A DNA stretch of 57,301 nt from Oscillospiraceae bacterium (lineage in GTDB: Bacteria; Bacillota; Clostridia; Oscillospirales; Oscillospiraceae): the NCBI GenBank assembly GCA_015068235.1, contig SVKY01000006.1, positions 1 to 57,301 of the forward strand, read 5' to 3'. The stretch's first letter is position 1, and the number at the start of each line of letters is the position of its first letter. Below, one piece after another: positions 7,737 to 15,048 of the stretch. The notes beneath the pieces are model-generated. The model did not search any database, was not told where the DNA came from, and saw nothing but the letters and a program-made list of their open reading frames with translations. Both the position numbers and the translations under genes were made by a program.

Positions 7737-7858
7737 ATCCTGTGTCTGAAATAATCGGCAAGAATAAAATTGTCAGCATATTTTTTCAAATGCAACATGC
7801 CCCACGAAGGACTTTGGGGCAGTTTGATCCATGGAAGGAATCCTGCTATCTGTCTTGA

Positions 7859-8389
7859 TTACTTATCAATCACATAAAACATCGGTATACAGTCTTTTAA
7901 GAAAGGAATCTCATCCGGATTCATGAATTCTTCAAACGGTTCAAACCCACACCTTTTATAGAAATTGACCGCTTTGGGCACTGCATACAAGCAAACATGT
8001 GTTGCTCCCACATGCTTAACCGAAATATCCTTAATACGATCTAACATATATAGAAAGAATGCTCTGCTCAAAGTTTCGTATCTATTGGAGCTTTCATCCA
8101 GTTTTAAGCTGCGATATTCCTCATCTACCGCAAAATAGTCAATTTCAATCGCAGGAACGCTTGTCAAAAATTCCTTACCATCGTCATCCATATCGGTAAC
8201 AGAAATCCCTGTACAACAAATCGCACAAAATCCCATGATCCTATTGTTCTCATCATCAACAAAGACATAAGAAACATCATTTTTAGATTCAACGCTTTGT
8301 TCTTGAATAAAATGCCGAATCGCCGGATATTCGCATCTGAATTTACTTAGCAGATCGGAATCATTCTGATCGACTTTATGGAAAGACAT
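7859..8389 (-). CDS. GNAT family N-acetyltransferase, putative toxin of a two-gene module
   Basis: 176 residues, GNAT fold by pattern: a central AIEIDYFAVDEEYRS strand and pyrophosphate-loop region, then FLYMLDRIKD, HVCLYAVPKAVNFYKRCGFEPF as the C-terminal acceptor half. It transfers an acetyl group from acetyl-CoA to an unknown substrate. Nineteen bases upstream lies a 64-residue basic gene. Two-gene GNAT/small-partner units of this shape are often toxin-antitoxin pairs acetylating aminoacyl-tRNA, but nothing here proves it. The module is clearly more AT-rich than its neighbours and is bracketed by a duplicated hairpin, which suggests horizontal acquisition. Confidence 0.8.
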   Translation of the reverse strand: MSFHKVDQNDSDLLSKFRCEYPAIRHFIQEQSVESKNDVSYVFVDDENNRIMGFCAICCTGISVTDMDDDGKEFLTSVPAIEIDYFAVDEEYRSLKLDESSNRYETLSRAFFLYMLDRIKDISVKHVGATHVCLYAVPKAVNFYKRCGFEPFEEFMNPDEIPFLKDCIPMFYVIDK

Positions 8390-8408
8390 TGAGTAATCGC
8401 AAGCATAA

Positions 8409-8603
8409 TTACGCTTTGCCGTTGTTATCTTTTATTTTTGTGGTTATTTTTGATAATATTTCCTTATTGGTGTTATTCTTATGTTTATGTTCTAAAAACT
8501 TTTTTGATTGATCAGGCGATACCACAAACACCCTGCTACATTTAGCCGTTAATATAGCTATCTTTCTCGCTCCTTTGCTATTCTTGTTTTTCGAGCTACT
8601 CAT
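8409..8603 (-). CDS. Small basic protein paired with the GNAT acetyltransferase
   Basis: 64 residues starting at the ATG seven bases after GTGGGGG; an ATG two codons earlier is too close to that site. The protein is lysine-rich (MSSSKNKNSKGARKIA) with a conserved-looking core VFVVSPDQSKKFLEHK followed by NTNKEILSKI. No database family is claimed. TATAAT just upstream of the start could be its -10. Size, charge, order and spacing to the acetyltransferase gene fit an antitoxin, which is inference from organisation only. Confidence 0.6.
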   Translation of the reverse strand: MSSSKNKNSKGARKIAILTAKCSRVFVVSPDQSKKFLEHKHKNNTNKEILSKITTKIKDNNGKA

Positions 8604-8794
8604 CTGCATACCCCCACTTTTATATTGCATTATAATAAAATACAACTTAAAAAAGTGTCAGTATTTGTCTTCCCAAACAAATTTTAACACACTTTGTGCT
8701 AATATTCAAGTGCCGCACATGACTTTTTTAGTTTTAACGGAACTAATTCTATGGCATATCAGAATGAGAAAACGGTAGTTGTTTCGATACTATA

Positions 8795-8826
8795 ATCAAC
8801 GAGCAGACCGCAAGGTCTGCACGTTG
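8795..8826. terminator. Duplicated terminator-like hairpin, right copy after thrC
   Basis: CAACGAGCAGACC-gcaa-GGTCTGCACGTTG lies directly after the thrC stop codon and is a copy of 7705-7736. The T tract on the thrC strand is weak (TTGATTATAG), so termination may be inefficient. Confidence 0.55.
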
Positions 8827-8831
8827 ATGAT

Positions 8832-10076
8832 TTATTCTTCGATTTTGATGCCGTTTTCGGCAAATGCCTTCAGAAGAAGATCCATATCCGACGGGATGGA
8901 GATCGGTTCACCGCATGCAGCAATCGCATTTGCAACATCCTTCAAGCCGTTGCCGGTGACGACGGAAACGATCTTTGCATCCTTCGGAAGCTTGCCCTGT
9001 TCGCACAGCTTCTTGATGCCGGCGGTGCCGGTCACGCCTGCAGGCTCACCAAAGACGCCACAGGTTCTGCCCAACAGCTTCTGCGCTGCCATGATCTCCT
9101 CATCAGAGACGTTGACGACGATGCCGTTAGATTCCTTGATCGCCATGAGTGCCTTGGTTGCATTTCTGGGAACACCGACAGCGATGGAGTCTGCCAAGGT
9201 GTTCTCTTCCATGGGATACCATTCTTCGTTGTTGGCAATGGCACGGTTCAGGGGGCAGCAGCCCTCAGCCTGTGCGGAGATCAGGCGAGGCAGCTTATCG
9301 ATAAAGCCGATGGCATACAGATCCTTCAGACCCTTCCACAGACCTGCGATGGTGCAGCCGTCGCCGACGGAAATGGCAATATAATCGGGAACCTCCCAGC
9401 CGAGCTGCTCCATGATCTCCAAGCCGACGGTTTTTTTGCCTTCGGACAGATACGGATTGATGGCAGCATTGCGGTTGTACCAGCCCCACTTATCGATGGC
9501 AGCCTTGGACAGGTTGAAGGTATCCTCATAGCTGCCCTGAACGGAAACAACCGTTGCACCGAAGGTCATGAGCTGAGCGACCTTACCCTTGGGGGCACGA
9601 GAGGGAACGAAAATATAGGTCTTGATGCCTGCGGCAGCCGCATTACCTGCCAAAGAAGAGGCTGCATTGCCGGTGGAGGAGCAAGCGATGACCTTTGCGC
9701 CGGCTTCCTGTGCCTTGGCAACTGCCATAGCGGAAGCTCTATCCTTCAAGGATGCAGTCGGGTTCTGCCCGTCGTCCTTGATCCACAGCTTGCCGATGCC
9801 GAGCTCCTTGGCAAGGCGATCTGCCTCATACAGAGGAGACCAGCCTACACGCAACGGTGTATTCTGAGTAGTTTCCTCGATGGGCAGCAGCTCACGGTAA
9901 CGCCACATGGAGCGGTCGTCACGAGAAGCGAGTTTTTCCTTCGTCAGGTTCGTCTTGATGTAGTCGTAATCATAAATGATGTCCAAAATACCACCGCAGG
10001 AGCAGTTGGTAATATTGGCAGTTGCTTCATATTCCTTGCCGCACTTGACGCAGCGTGCGCATTTTACGTTTTTCAT
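8832..10076 (-). CDS. thrC: Threonine synthase
   Basis: 414-residue fold-type II PLP enzyme converting O-phosphohomoserine to threonine. It has an N-terminal zinc-ribbon-like segment (CARCVKCGKEYEA with CSCGG, residues 6-28), the lysine-bearing motif DGQNPTASLKDRAS, the phosphate-binding SSTGNAASSLAGNAAAAG stretch and a C-terminal GVTGTAG motif. Length and motifs are those of the bacterial long-form enzyme. The gene follows a small XRE regulator by about 20 bases on the same strand. No T-box or threonine leader was seen upstream. Confidence 0.96.
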   Translation of the reverse strand: MKNVKCARCVKCGKEYEATANITNCSCGGILDIIYDYDYIKTNLTKEKLASRDDRSMWRYRELLPIEETTQNTPLRVGWSPLYEADRLAKELGIGKLWIKDDGQNPTASLKDRASAMAVAKAQEAGAKVIACSSTGNAASSLAGNAAAAGIKTYIFVPSRAPKGKVAQLMTFGATVVSVQGSYEDTFNLSKAAIDKWGWYNRNAAINPYLSEGKKTVGLEIMEQLGWEVPDYIAISVGDGCTIAGLWKGLKDLYAIGFIDKLPRLISAQAEGCCPLNRAIANNEEWYPMEENTLADSIAVGVPRNATKALMAIKESNGIVVNVSDEEIMAAQKLLGRTCGVFGEPAGVTGTAGIKKLCEQGKLPKDAKIVSVVTGNGLKDVANAIAACGEPISIPSDMDLLLKAFAENGIKIEE

Positions 10077-10095
10077 CGTATCATCCTTTCAAATT

Positions 10096-10320
10096 TTAAC
10101 GTTTTTTAGGATATGGTTTTTTCTCGTCTGTTAATTCCAGCAGGTAGTCCGTGCTGACATTGTGAAATCGTGCCAACGCACAGAGGATTTCCGGTGGCAG
10201 CATTCTTTGCCCACTTTCATAATAAGCATATGTTCTTTGCGATACGCCGACAGCTGCACCCAATGCAGCCTGCGACAGATCTCTATCCTCGCGCAAATCA
10301 CGGATTCTTTGATAAATCAT
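10096..10320 (-). CDS. XRE/Cro-type helix-turn-helix regulator
   Basis: 74 residues starting at MIYQRIRDLREDRDLSQ; a GGGTGATG site precedes this ATG, and longer starts run back into the upstream gene. The HTH is clear: SQAALGAAVGVSQRTYAYYE with the family tryptophan-position region GQRMLPPEILCALARFHNVS. It overlaps the preceding membrane-protein gene by 23 bases, so the two are coupled and likely work together. It probably controls its own operon; whether thrC is part of the regulated set is unknown. Confidence 0.85.
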   Translation of the reverse strand: MIYQRIRDLREDRDLSQAALGAAVGVSQRTYAYYESGQRMLPPEILCALARFHNVSTDYLLELTDEKKPYPKKR

Positions 10321-10657
10321 CTTCATCACCCGAAAAAAACAATCGGTTCCATTTCTCTTTCCAAACCTGAATGCGGAGCATACGCTTTTTCTCCTTTGGA
10401 TAACGGGCATAAAACGCCTCATCGCCCAAATACGCATGGATCTGCAGCATTTCACGGCGGTGATAGATCCAAATCGGGATCAGCGACAAAAATCCGATAT
10501 ACAGGCAGAAGCAAGGGATAAACAAATATCCCAAGGTATCGGCATTGAGAAAAATCAGAATGAACAGACCGAACAAAGCAAACACAAGGATCGCAATCGC
10601 AAATACCAAAAGATACGCCTTCATTGCCGCGAATTTGGTATAGTCTTTATGCTTCAT
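10298..10657 (-). CDS. Two-helix membrane protein coupled to XRE regulator
   Basis: 119 residues from the ATG that follows AGCAGGTGATCGC. Two strong hydrophobic segments (about residues 13-35 and 42-62) are followed by a charged cytoplasmic-type tail of about 55 residues. No known family was recognised. Small XRE regulator plus integral membrane partner pairs are common in Firmicutes. Its start lies five bases after the transposase stop codon. Confidence 0.7.
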   Translation of the reverse strand: MKHKDYTKFAAMKAYLLVFAIAILVFALFGLFILIFLNADTLGYLFIPCFCLYIGFLSLIPIWIYHRREMLQIHAYLGDEAFYARYPKEKKRMLRIQVWKEKWNRLFFSGDEDDLSKNP

Positions 10658-10661
10658 GCGA

Positions 10662-11273
10662 TCACCTGCTTTGTTGAGCTTCTTCCGTTTCGTTTGGTTG
10701 GTGACAGTGCGTAGTGTCAAAGAAAATATCTTCGCTCCAGCGAATCGGATTTTCATCAATGTACTGCCAAATGCGCAAATAATCCGATTCATCCCGAATG
10801 ACATGGTCGTAAAATGACCGCTGCCACAGCTTAGAAACACCAAGCTTCCAGCACTTTCTTGTAGAAACAGACTTAAACGCTTGCACTATTTTTTGTAGGG
10901 GCGGACGACTCTGTCCGCCCAAGCGCAGCAGTATATGGACATGGTTCGGCATAATCACATATTTATCAACACTTACGCCGACATTGTATTCCGAAATATG
11001 GCGAATGCAGGCATCTACCACTTCTCCGATCGCAGTGAGATAAACATTGATTTTCGGGCGGACAGAGTCGTCCGCCCCTACGATCTTCTCGAGTTCTGTA
11101 ATACTGGCATTTTTATCCGATAGTTCACAGGGGCGGACAGAGTCGTCCGCCCCTACGGTTGGTAGTTCAGATAAAATTCTTTGCTTTTGATCTGTGCAGA
11201 TCGTCACAAAATACGCACCCGCCGAAGAATAGTCATACTCCGGAAGACGAATATTTTTCCTGCGAATAAGCAA
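10662..11273 (-). CDS. REP-associated (IS200/Y1-like) tyrosine transposase, RAYT
   Basis: 203 residues from a TTG start one base after the stop of the upstream PLP enzyme gene; ATG starts further upstream would lie inside that gene. Y1 transposase features are YFVTIC at the first strand, the metal-binding HUH motif MPNHVHILL (H111, H113) and the catalytic-tyrosine segment WQRSFYDHVIRDE (Y155). RAYTs are single-copy enzymes that cut single-stranded hairpin REP repeats. Unusually, the coding sequence carries three copies of a 26-bp palindrome: 11131-11156 and 11056-11081 both encode VGADDSVRP, and the inverted copy at 10895-10920 encodes GGQSRPPL. That palindrome is the core of intergenic elements in this window. 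Confidence 0.85.
   Translation of the reverse strand: MLIRRKNIRLPEYDYSSAGAYFVTICTDQKQRILSELPTVGADDSVRPCELSDKNASITELEKIVGADDSVRPKINVYLTAIGEVVDACIRHISEYNVGVSVDKYVIMPNHVHILLRLGGQSRPPLQKIVQAFKSVSTRKCWKLGVSKLWQRSFYDHVIRDESDYLRIWQYIDENPIRWSEDIFFDTTHCHQPNETEEAQQSR
10895..10920. repeat. GTAGGGGCGGAC palindrome inside the RAYT gene (inverted copy)
   Basis: GTAGGGGCGGACGACTCTG plus TCCGCCC on the + strand; read in the gene's frame it encodes GGQSRPPL right after the HUH strand. Identical to the core of elements 3158-3304 and 54231-54377. Confidence 0.9.
11056..11081. repeat. GTAGGGGCGGAC palindrome inside the RAYT gene (copy 2)
   Basis: GGGCGGACAGAGTCGTCC plus GCCCCTAC on the + strand, the complement of the 10895 copy; in frame it encodes VGADDSVRP at residues 65-73. 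Confidence 0.9.
11131..11156. repeat. GTAGGGGCGGAC palindrome inside the RAYT gene (copy 1)
   Basis: Same orientation, reading frame and peptide (VGADDSVRP, residues 40-48) as 11056-11081, 75 bp away, exactly 25 codons. Confidence 0.9.
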
Positions 11274-11274
11274 A

Positions 11275-12750
11275 TTAAAGAGCCTTGAGCAGTCCGGTAG
11301 CTTCGTTGAACTCGTTGATGAGCGCATCCATCTCAGCAGCTTGAGCGTGGACAGCGTCCCAAGTACCCTTGGTATCGTACCACAGAGCGTTGAGGTCTGC
11401 CACATCGCGAGCCTGCTGCTCAACCCAAGTGTAATACTTGAGGTTATGTACACGCTTACGATCGGCATAGGTCAGCTCGATGAGGTTATCGGTCTTGAGG
11501 CCCAAAATGTGCAGGTTGTGATCCAGAGCAGCCTCGAAATCGCTGTATGCGCCGTGGTTCTCGTCGAGCTCGGTGATACGGGAACCGTACATCACAGCAG
11601 AGTCGGTCAGGACGGTCAGCAGGACATCGTTCTCGGTCAGCTCGTAGTACTTCGCCATCTTGATGCAGCACAGGACGTTTGCGATGCCGGAGATGCCCAG
11701 CCAGCTGAGCTTTTCGATGAGCTCGTCGTCCAGACCAAGAGTTTCCTTGAGGTACTTCTTGCCTTCGGGCTTGTTGAACAGACGGAGCAGTCTCTGGGAG
11801 TCTTCGTCATCGATGGCGATTGCCATGTCGGTGTTCTTAACGTTGTGGATCCAGGGGATGTGCTTATCGCCGATGCCTTCGATGCGGTGACCGCCGAAGC
11901 CGTTGTTGACGATGGTCGGGCACTGCAGAGCTTCGCCGACAGCGACCTTTGCAGTGGGATAGTGATCCTTCAGGTAGTCGCCTGCGCTCATGGTGCCTGC
12001 GGAACCGGAGGTGAATGCGCAGCCTGCCAGGCGGTCGCCGTCACGACGAACTGCTTCGTACAGGGTTGCAAGAGCTTCACCGGTGATGTTGTAGTGCCAG
12101 ACGGGGTTGCCCATTTCTTCGAACTGGTTGAAGATCATGACATCCTCACGCTGACGCAGCTCCCAGGTCTTGTCGAAGATTTCCTTGACGTTGGACTCGC
12201 AGCCGGGGGTGGCGATGATTTCGCCGGCGACGGACTTGAGCCAATCGAAGCGCTCCTGGCTCATCTCAGCCGGGAGGATGGCGATGGACTGGCAAGCCAG
12301 CAGCTTGGAGTTGAATGCGCCGCCGCGGCAGTAGTTGCCGGTGGAGGGCCATACGGCCTTATGATAAGTCGCATCAAACTGACCAGTCACAAGACGGGGA
12401 ACCAGGCAACCGAAGGAAGCGCCGACCTTGTGGCAGCCGGTGGGGAACCACTTGCCGGACATGGCGATGATACGAGCCTTAACGCCGGTCAGAGCAGAGG
12501 GCAACTCGACATAGTTCGGGACCTTTTGGAACAGACCGCCTGTCTCCTTGGCTTCGTTCTTCCATGTAACGCGGAAGAGGTTGACGGGATCAATGTCCCA
12601 CAGGCCGGTGGTAGTGAGCTTAGCCTTGATCTTCTCGGGGATCAGATCAGGGTTCTGCATCTGTGCGAAGGTCGGGATAATGATGTTGTTTTCCTTAGCC
12701 TTACGAATGTTGTTGGCAAGGCCTTCCTTGTTGATGCGAAGATCAATCAT
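11275..12750 (-). CDS. Fold-type II PLP-dependent enzyme of the ygeY/ygeW cluster
   Basis: 491-residue cysteine-synthase-superfamily enzyme. The probable Schiff-base lysine is in TGCHKVGASFG (K108), the phosphate/substrate loop is STGNYCRGG (136-144), and a second glycine motif GSAGT occurs near residue 250. It is about 90 residues longer than E. coli YgeX (diaminopropionate ammonia-lyase) and lacks that enzyme's recognisable N-terminal lysine motif, so I do not call it YgeX. By position it replaces ygeX beside the YheO-type regulator, ygeY, ygeW and carbamate kinase. A lyase or beta-elimination reaction on an amino acid is the likely chemistry; the substrate is unknown. Its start overlaps the regulator's end by eight bases. 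Confidence 0.8.
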   Translation of the reverse strand: MIDLRINKEGLANNIRKAKENNIIIPTFAQMQNPDLIPEKIKAKLTTTGLWDIDPVNLFRVTWKNEAKETGGLFQKVPNYVELPSALTGVKARIIAMSGKWFPTGCHKVGASFGCLVPRLVTGQFDATYHKAVWPSTGNYCRGGAFNSKLLACQSIAILPAEMSQERFDWLKSVAGEIIATPGCESNVKEIFDKTWELRQREDVMIFNQFEEMGNPVWHYNITGEALATLYEAVRRDGDRLAGCAFTSGSAGTMSAGDYLKDHYPTAKVAVGEALQCPTIVNNGFGGHRIEGIGDKHIPWIHNVKNTDMAIAIDDEDSQRLLRLFNKPEGKKYLKETLGLDDELIEKLSWLGISGIANVLCCIKMAKYYELTENDVLLTVLTDSAVMYGSRITELDENHGAYSDFEAALDHNLHILGLKTDNLIELTYADRKRVHNLKYYTWVEQQARDVADLNALWYDTKGTWDAVHAQAAEMDALINEFNEATGLLKAL

Positions 12751-13399
12751 TGTTTTTTCCTCCTGTTTTTACATCTAAATAAGAATATAGGGTGTACTTT
12801 GAGATGCCAAAATGATTTGCGATTTTATCGCCCGATTTCGTGATCAGCAAGGCTCCGCGGTCATTCAAAAATTGAATGGCACGAACCTTATCCTCCTTGC
12901 TCATCATCGCAACGGGCTTGCCTACAAGCCGATCCGACTGCTCAATGAGGTCGTCTAACAGCTCGTTGACGTTGTGTGTGATGCGTGCAGGCGCCTCCTC
13001 GGTCGTCTCAGCCGTAGAGGTCAAGCCTGATAGAATCTGCTGCGCCATGGTGAGCGCAGAGATATCAAAATTGATGCCCAAAATGGCGCTGACTCTTCCA
13101 TCCTCATCGGGGATGTAGATCGAGGTGGACTTGAGCAGCTTGCCGTCGGGCGTGCGCGTCAGGTAGCACAGATGATCCTCCGGACAGCCGTCGTCCTGCG
13201 CCAAGCGCTCCAAAACGATGCGTGACGGGCCATCTCCTAAGCTTCTGCCGGAAACGTGTCCGTTCTCCAAAGCGATAACGGAATTGGACGTGCTGCGCTC
13301 GGAAATCTCATGGAGAACGACCTCACAGTTTCCGCCAAACTGAGCCGCAATTCCCTTGGCAATACGCCTCAGGGAGTTCAGTTCGCTTTCGCTGAGCAT
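12743..13399 (-). CDS. YheO-type PAS and HTH transcriptional regulator
   Basis: 218 residues. The N-terminal YheO-like PAS sensor domain (about 8-120) contains the family segment CEVVLHEISE and GINFDIS; the C-terminal HTH of the DUF/HTH_22 type covers about 165-215 (KVRAIQFLNDRGALLITKSG, then IANHFGISKYTLYSYL). It is a cytosolic, ligand-sensing DNA-binding protein. It is divergent from ygeY and directly upstream of the PLP enzyme it overlaps, so it probably controls both arms of the cluster. The effector is unknown. Confidence 0.9.
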   Translation of the reverse strand: MLSESELNSLRRIAKGIAAQFGGNCEVVLHEISERSTSNSVIALENGHVSGRSLGDGPSRIVLERLAQDDGCPEDHLCYLTRTPDGKLLKSTSIYIPDEDGRVSAILGINFDISALTMAQQILSGLTSTAETTEEAPARITHNVNELLDDLIEQSDRLVGKPVAMMSKEDKVRAIQFLNDRGALLITKSGDKIANHFGISKYTLYSYLDVKTGGKNND

Positions 13400-13433
13400 A
13401 GATTCTCCTCCTTCACGCTTGATTCCTATTCAA

Positions 13434-13461
13434 TGATATCACATTCTTTAGAAAAATCAAT
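13434..13461 (-). promoter_or_regulatory. Promoter of the regulator/PLP-enzyme operon
   Basis: On the minus strand TTGATT (13456-13461), 16 bases, TATCAT (13434-13439), about 35 bases before the regulator start. Confidence 0.6.
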
Positions 13462-13501
13462 CATTTTTTCAAAAATTTTTTTAGATTTGCAAAAAAATTG
13501 T

Positions 13502-13532
13502 TTGACATCTGCAATTGTTATGATAATATAAT
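13502..13532 (+). promoter_or_regulatory. Promoter of ygeY-ygeW-arcC
   Basis: TTGACA (13502-13507) and TATAAT (13527-13532) with a long 19-base spacer, which suggests a promoter needing activation. It lies back to back with the regulator promoter. Confidence 0.65.
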
Positions 13533-13539
13533 GTTAGAA

Positions 13540-13553
13540 CCGCAAATATGCGG
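13540..13553. promoter_or_regulatory. Palindrome at the start of the ygeY transcript, candidate operator
   Basis: CCGCA-AATA-TGCGG lies just after the -10 box, at or near the transcription start. It could be the binding site of the YheO-type regulator or a 5'-end hairpin; only position supports this. Confidence 0.35.
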
Positions 13554-13588
13554 ATTGGAACTGATAATAATTTATGGAGGTTATTTTC

Positions 13589-14983
13589 ATGGATTTTGAA
13601 GCAATCAAGAAGGCTGCGCAAGGCTACCGTGCAGACATGAGCCGTTTCCTTCGCGACATGATCGCCATCCCCAGCGAAAGCTGTGACGAGGAAGGCGTTG
13701 TCATGTGCATCAAGGCTGAGATGGAAAAGCTCGGCTACGATAAGGTCGAGATCGACAAGCTCGGCAACATCATCGGCTGGATGGGCAATGGCGAGAAGAT
13801 CATTGCGATCGACTCTCATATCGACACCGTCGGCATCGGCAACATCAACAACTGGGAACATGATCCCTACCAGGGCTACGAGACCGAGGACATCATCTAC
13901 GGTCGTGGCGCTTCCGACCAGGAAGGCGGCATGGCATCTGCTGTTTACGGCGGCAAGATCATGAAGGATCTGGGCTTGATCCCCGAAGGCTATAAGATCA
14001 TGGTCGTTGGCTCCGTTCAGGAAGAAGACTGCGACGGCATGTGCTGGCAGTCCATCGTCAACGAGTACTTTGACGGTCCGGAAGACGCAAGAAGCAAGGT
14101 CGAATTCGTCATTTCCACTGAGCCGACCGATGGCGGTATCTACCGTGGTCACAGAGGCCGTATGGAGATCCGTGTTGACGTTCGCGGCGTTTCCTGCCAC
14201 GGTTCTGCTCCCGAGCGTGGTGACAATGCGATCCACAAGATGGCTGAGATCCTTCTTAATGTCCGTGACCTCAACGAGAACGACGCTTCTGACGACAAGG
14301 AGATCAAGGGTCTTGTCAAGATGCTCGATCCGAAGTACAACCCCGATCACTACGAAGATGCACGTTTCCTCGGTAGAGGCACCTGCACCACTTCTCAGAT
14401 CTTCTACACCTCTCCGTCCCGTTGCGCTGTTGCTGATAGCTGCGCAATCTCCATCGACCGCCGCATGACCGCAGGCGAGACCTACCTGTCCTGCTTGAAG
14501 GAGATCGAGGACCTGCCCGCTTGCAAGAAGTATGCAAAGGACGTCAAGGTTTCCATGTACATGTACGACCGTCCCGCATGGAACGGCCACGTTTACGAGA
14601 CCGAGTGCTTCTTCCCGACTTGGATCAACAAGGAATCCGCTGCTCACGTTCAGGCTCTGATCGATGCTCACCACGCTCTGTGGGGCACCGAGCGTCTGTA
14701 TGTTGACGATGTCGCTAAGGAAAAGCGCATTGGCCGTCCGCTCACCGACAAGTGGACCTTCTCCACCAACGGCGTTTCCATCCAGGGCCGTTATGGCATC
14801 CCGTGTGTTGGCTTCGGTCCCGGCGCCGAGTCCCAGGCTCACGCTCCGAACGAGATCAACTGGAAGGACGATCTGGTTGTCTGCGCTGCTCTGTACGCAG
14901 CAGTTCCCGGCCTGTACAAGCCCGAGAACAAGGATACCGAGGCTGTTTTCCGTCAGGAACTGACCGGCAACGACATCAAGTAA
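13589..14983 (+). CDS. ygeY: YgeY family M20-like metallohydrolase
   Basis: 464 residues from the ATG after TGGAGGTTATTTTC; an ATG five codons earlier is inside that ribosome-binding site. The M20 peptidase/deacylase fold shows metal ligands in [21 protein letters not shown], the EEDCDG pair and TEPTD. The family is known as the selenium-metabolism-linked hydrolase YgeY and is part of the anaerobic purine catabolism gene set in E. coli and gut Firmicutes. Codon use is strongly biased, with lysine almost always AAG, as in ygeW, which suggests high expression. Followed by ygeW after 65 bases. Confidence 0.93.
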   Translation: MDFEAIKKAAQGYRADMSRFLRDMIAIPSESCDEEGVVMCIKAEMEKLGYDKVEIDKLGNIIGWMGNGEKIIAIDSHIDTVGIGNINNWEHDPYQGYETEDIIYGRGASDQEGGMASAVYGGKIMKDLGLIPEGYKIMVVGSVQEEDCDGMCWQSIVNEYFDGPEDARSKVEFVISTEPTDGGIYRGHRGRMEIRVDVRGVSCHGSAPERGDNAIHKMAEILLNVRDLNENDASDDKEIKGLVKMLDPKYNPDHYEDARFLGRGTCTTSQIFYTSPSRCAVADSCAISIDRRMTAGETYLSCLKEIEDLPACKKYAKDVKVSMYMYDRPAWNGHVYETECFFPTWINKESAAHVQALIDAHHALWGTERLYVDDVAKEKRIGRPLTDKWTFSTNGVSIQGRYGIPCVGFGPGAESQAHAPNEINWKDDLVVCAALYAAVPGLYKPENKDTEAVFRQELTGNDIK

Positions 14984-14998
14984 TACATCATCAATATA

Positions 14999-15021
14999 TG
15001 CTCCGACGCTCTGTCGGAGCA
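14999..15021 (+). other. Intercistronic hairpin between ygeY and ygeW
   Basis: TGCTCCGAC-gctct-GTCGGAGCA with no T run, so likely an mRNA stability or processing structure rather than a terminator. Confidence 0.55.
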
Positions 15022-15048
15022 GACAAAACCATAATGGAGGATTTTACA

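Noticed and set aside
7798-7823. TGCCCCA/TGGGGCA hairpin after the GNAT gene as a terminator
   Set aside because: The stem is present but no T tract follows on either strand, so the call was not made.
9622-9867. Small + strand frames within thrC, pepF, priA and rsmB
   Set aside because: All are antisense or out-of-frame shadows without start signals or family features.
11275-12750. Diaminopropionate ammonia-lyase (ygeX) assignment
   Set aside because: Length (491 versus about 400 residues) and lysine/phosphate-loop motifs differ from YgeX; only the genomic position agrees.
11341-12843. 500-codon + strand frame opposite the PLP enzyme
   Set aside because: Shadow of the minus-strand gene, which has intact motifs, a promoter and a conserved neighbourhood.
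13481-14842. 453-codon minus-strand frame opposite ygeY
   Set aside because: Produced by the strong codon bias of ygeY; ygeY has complete M20 motifs and a ribosome-binding site.
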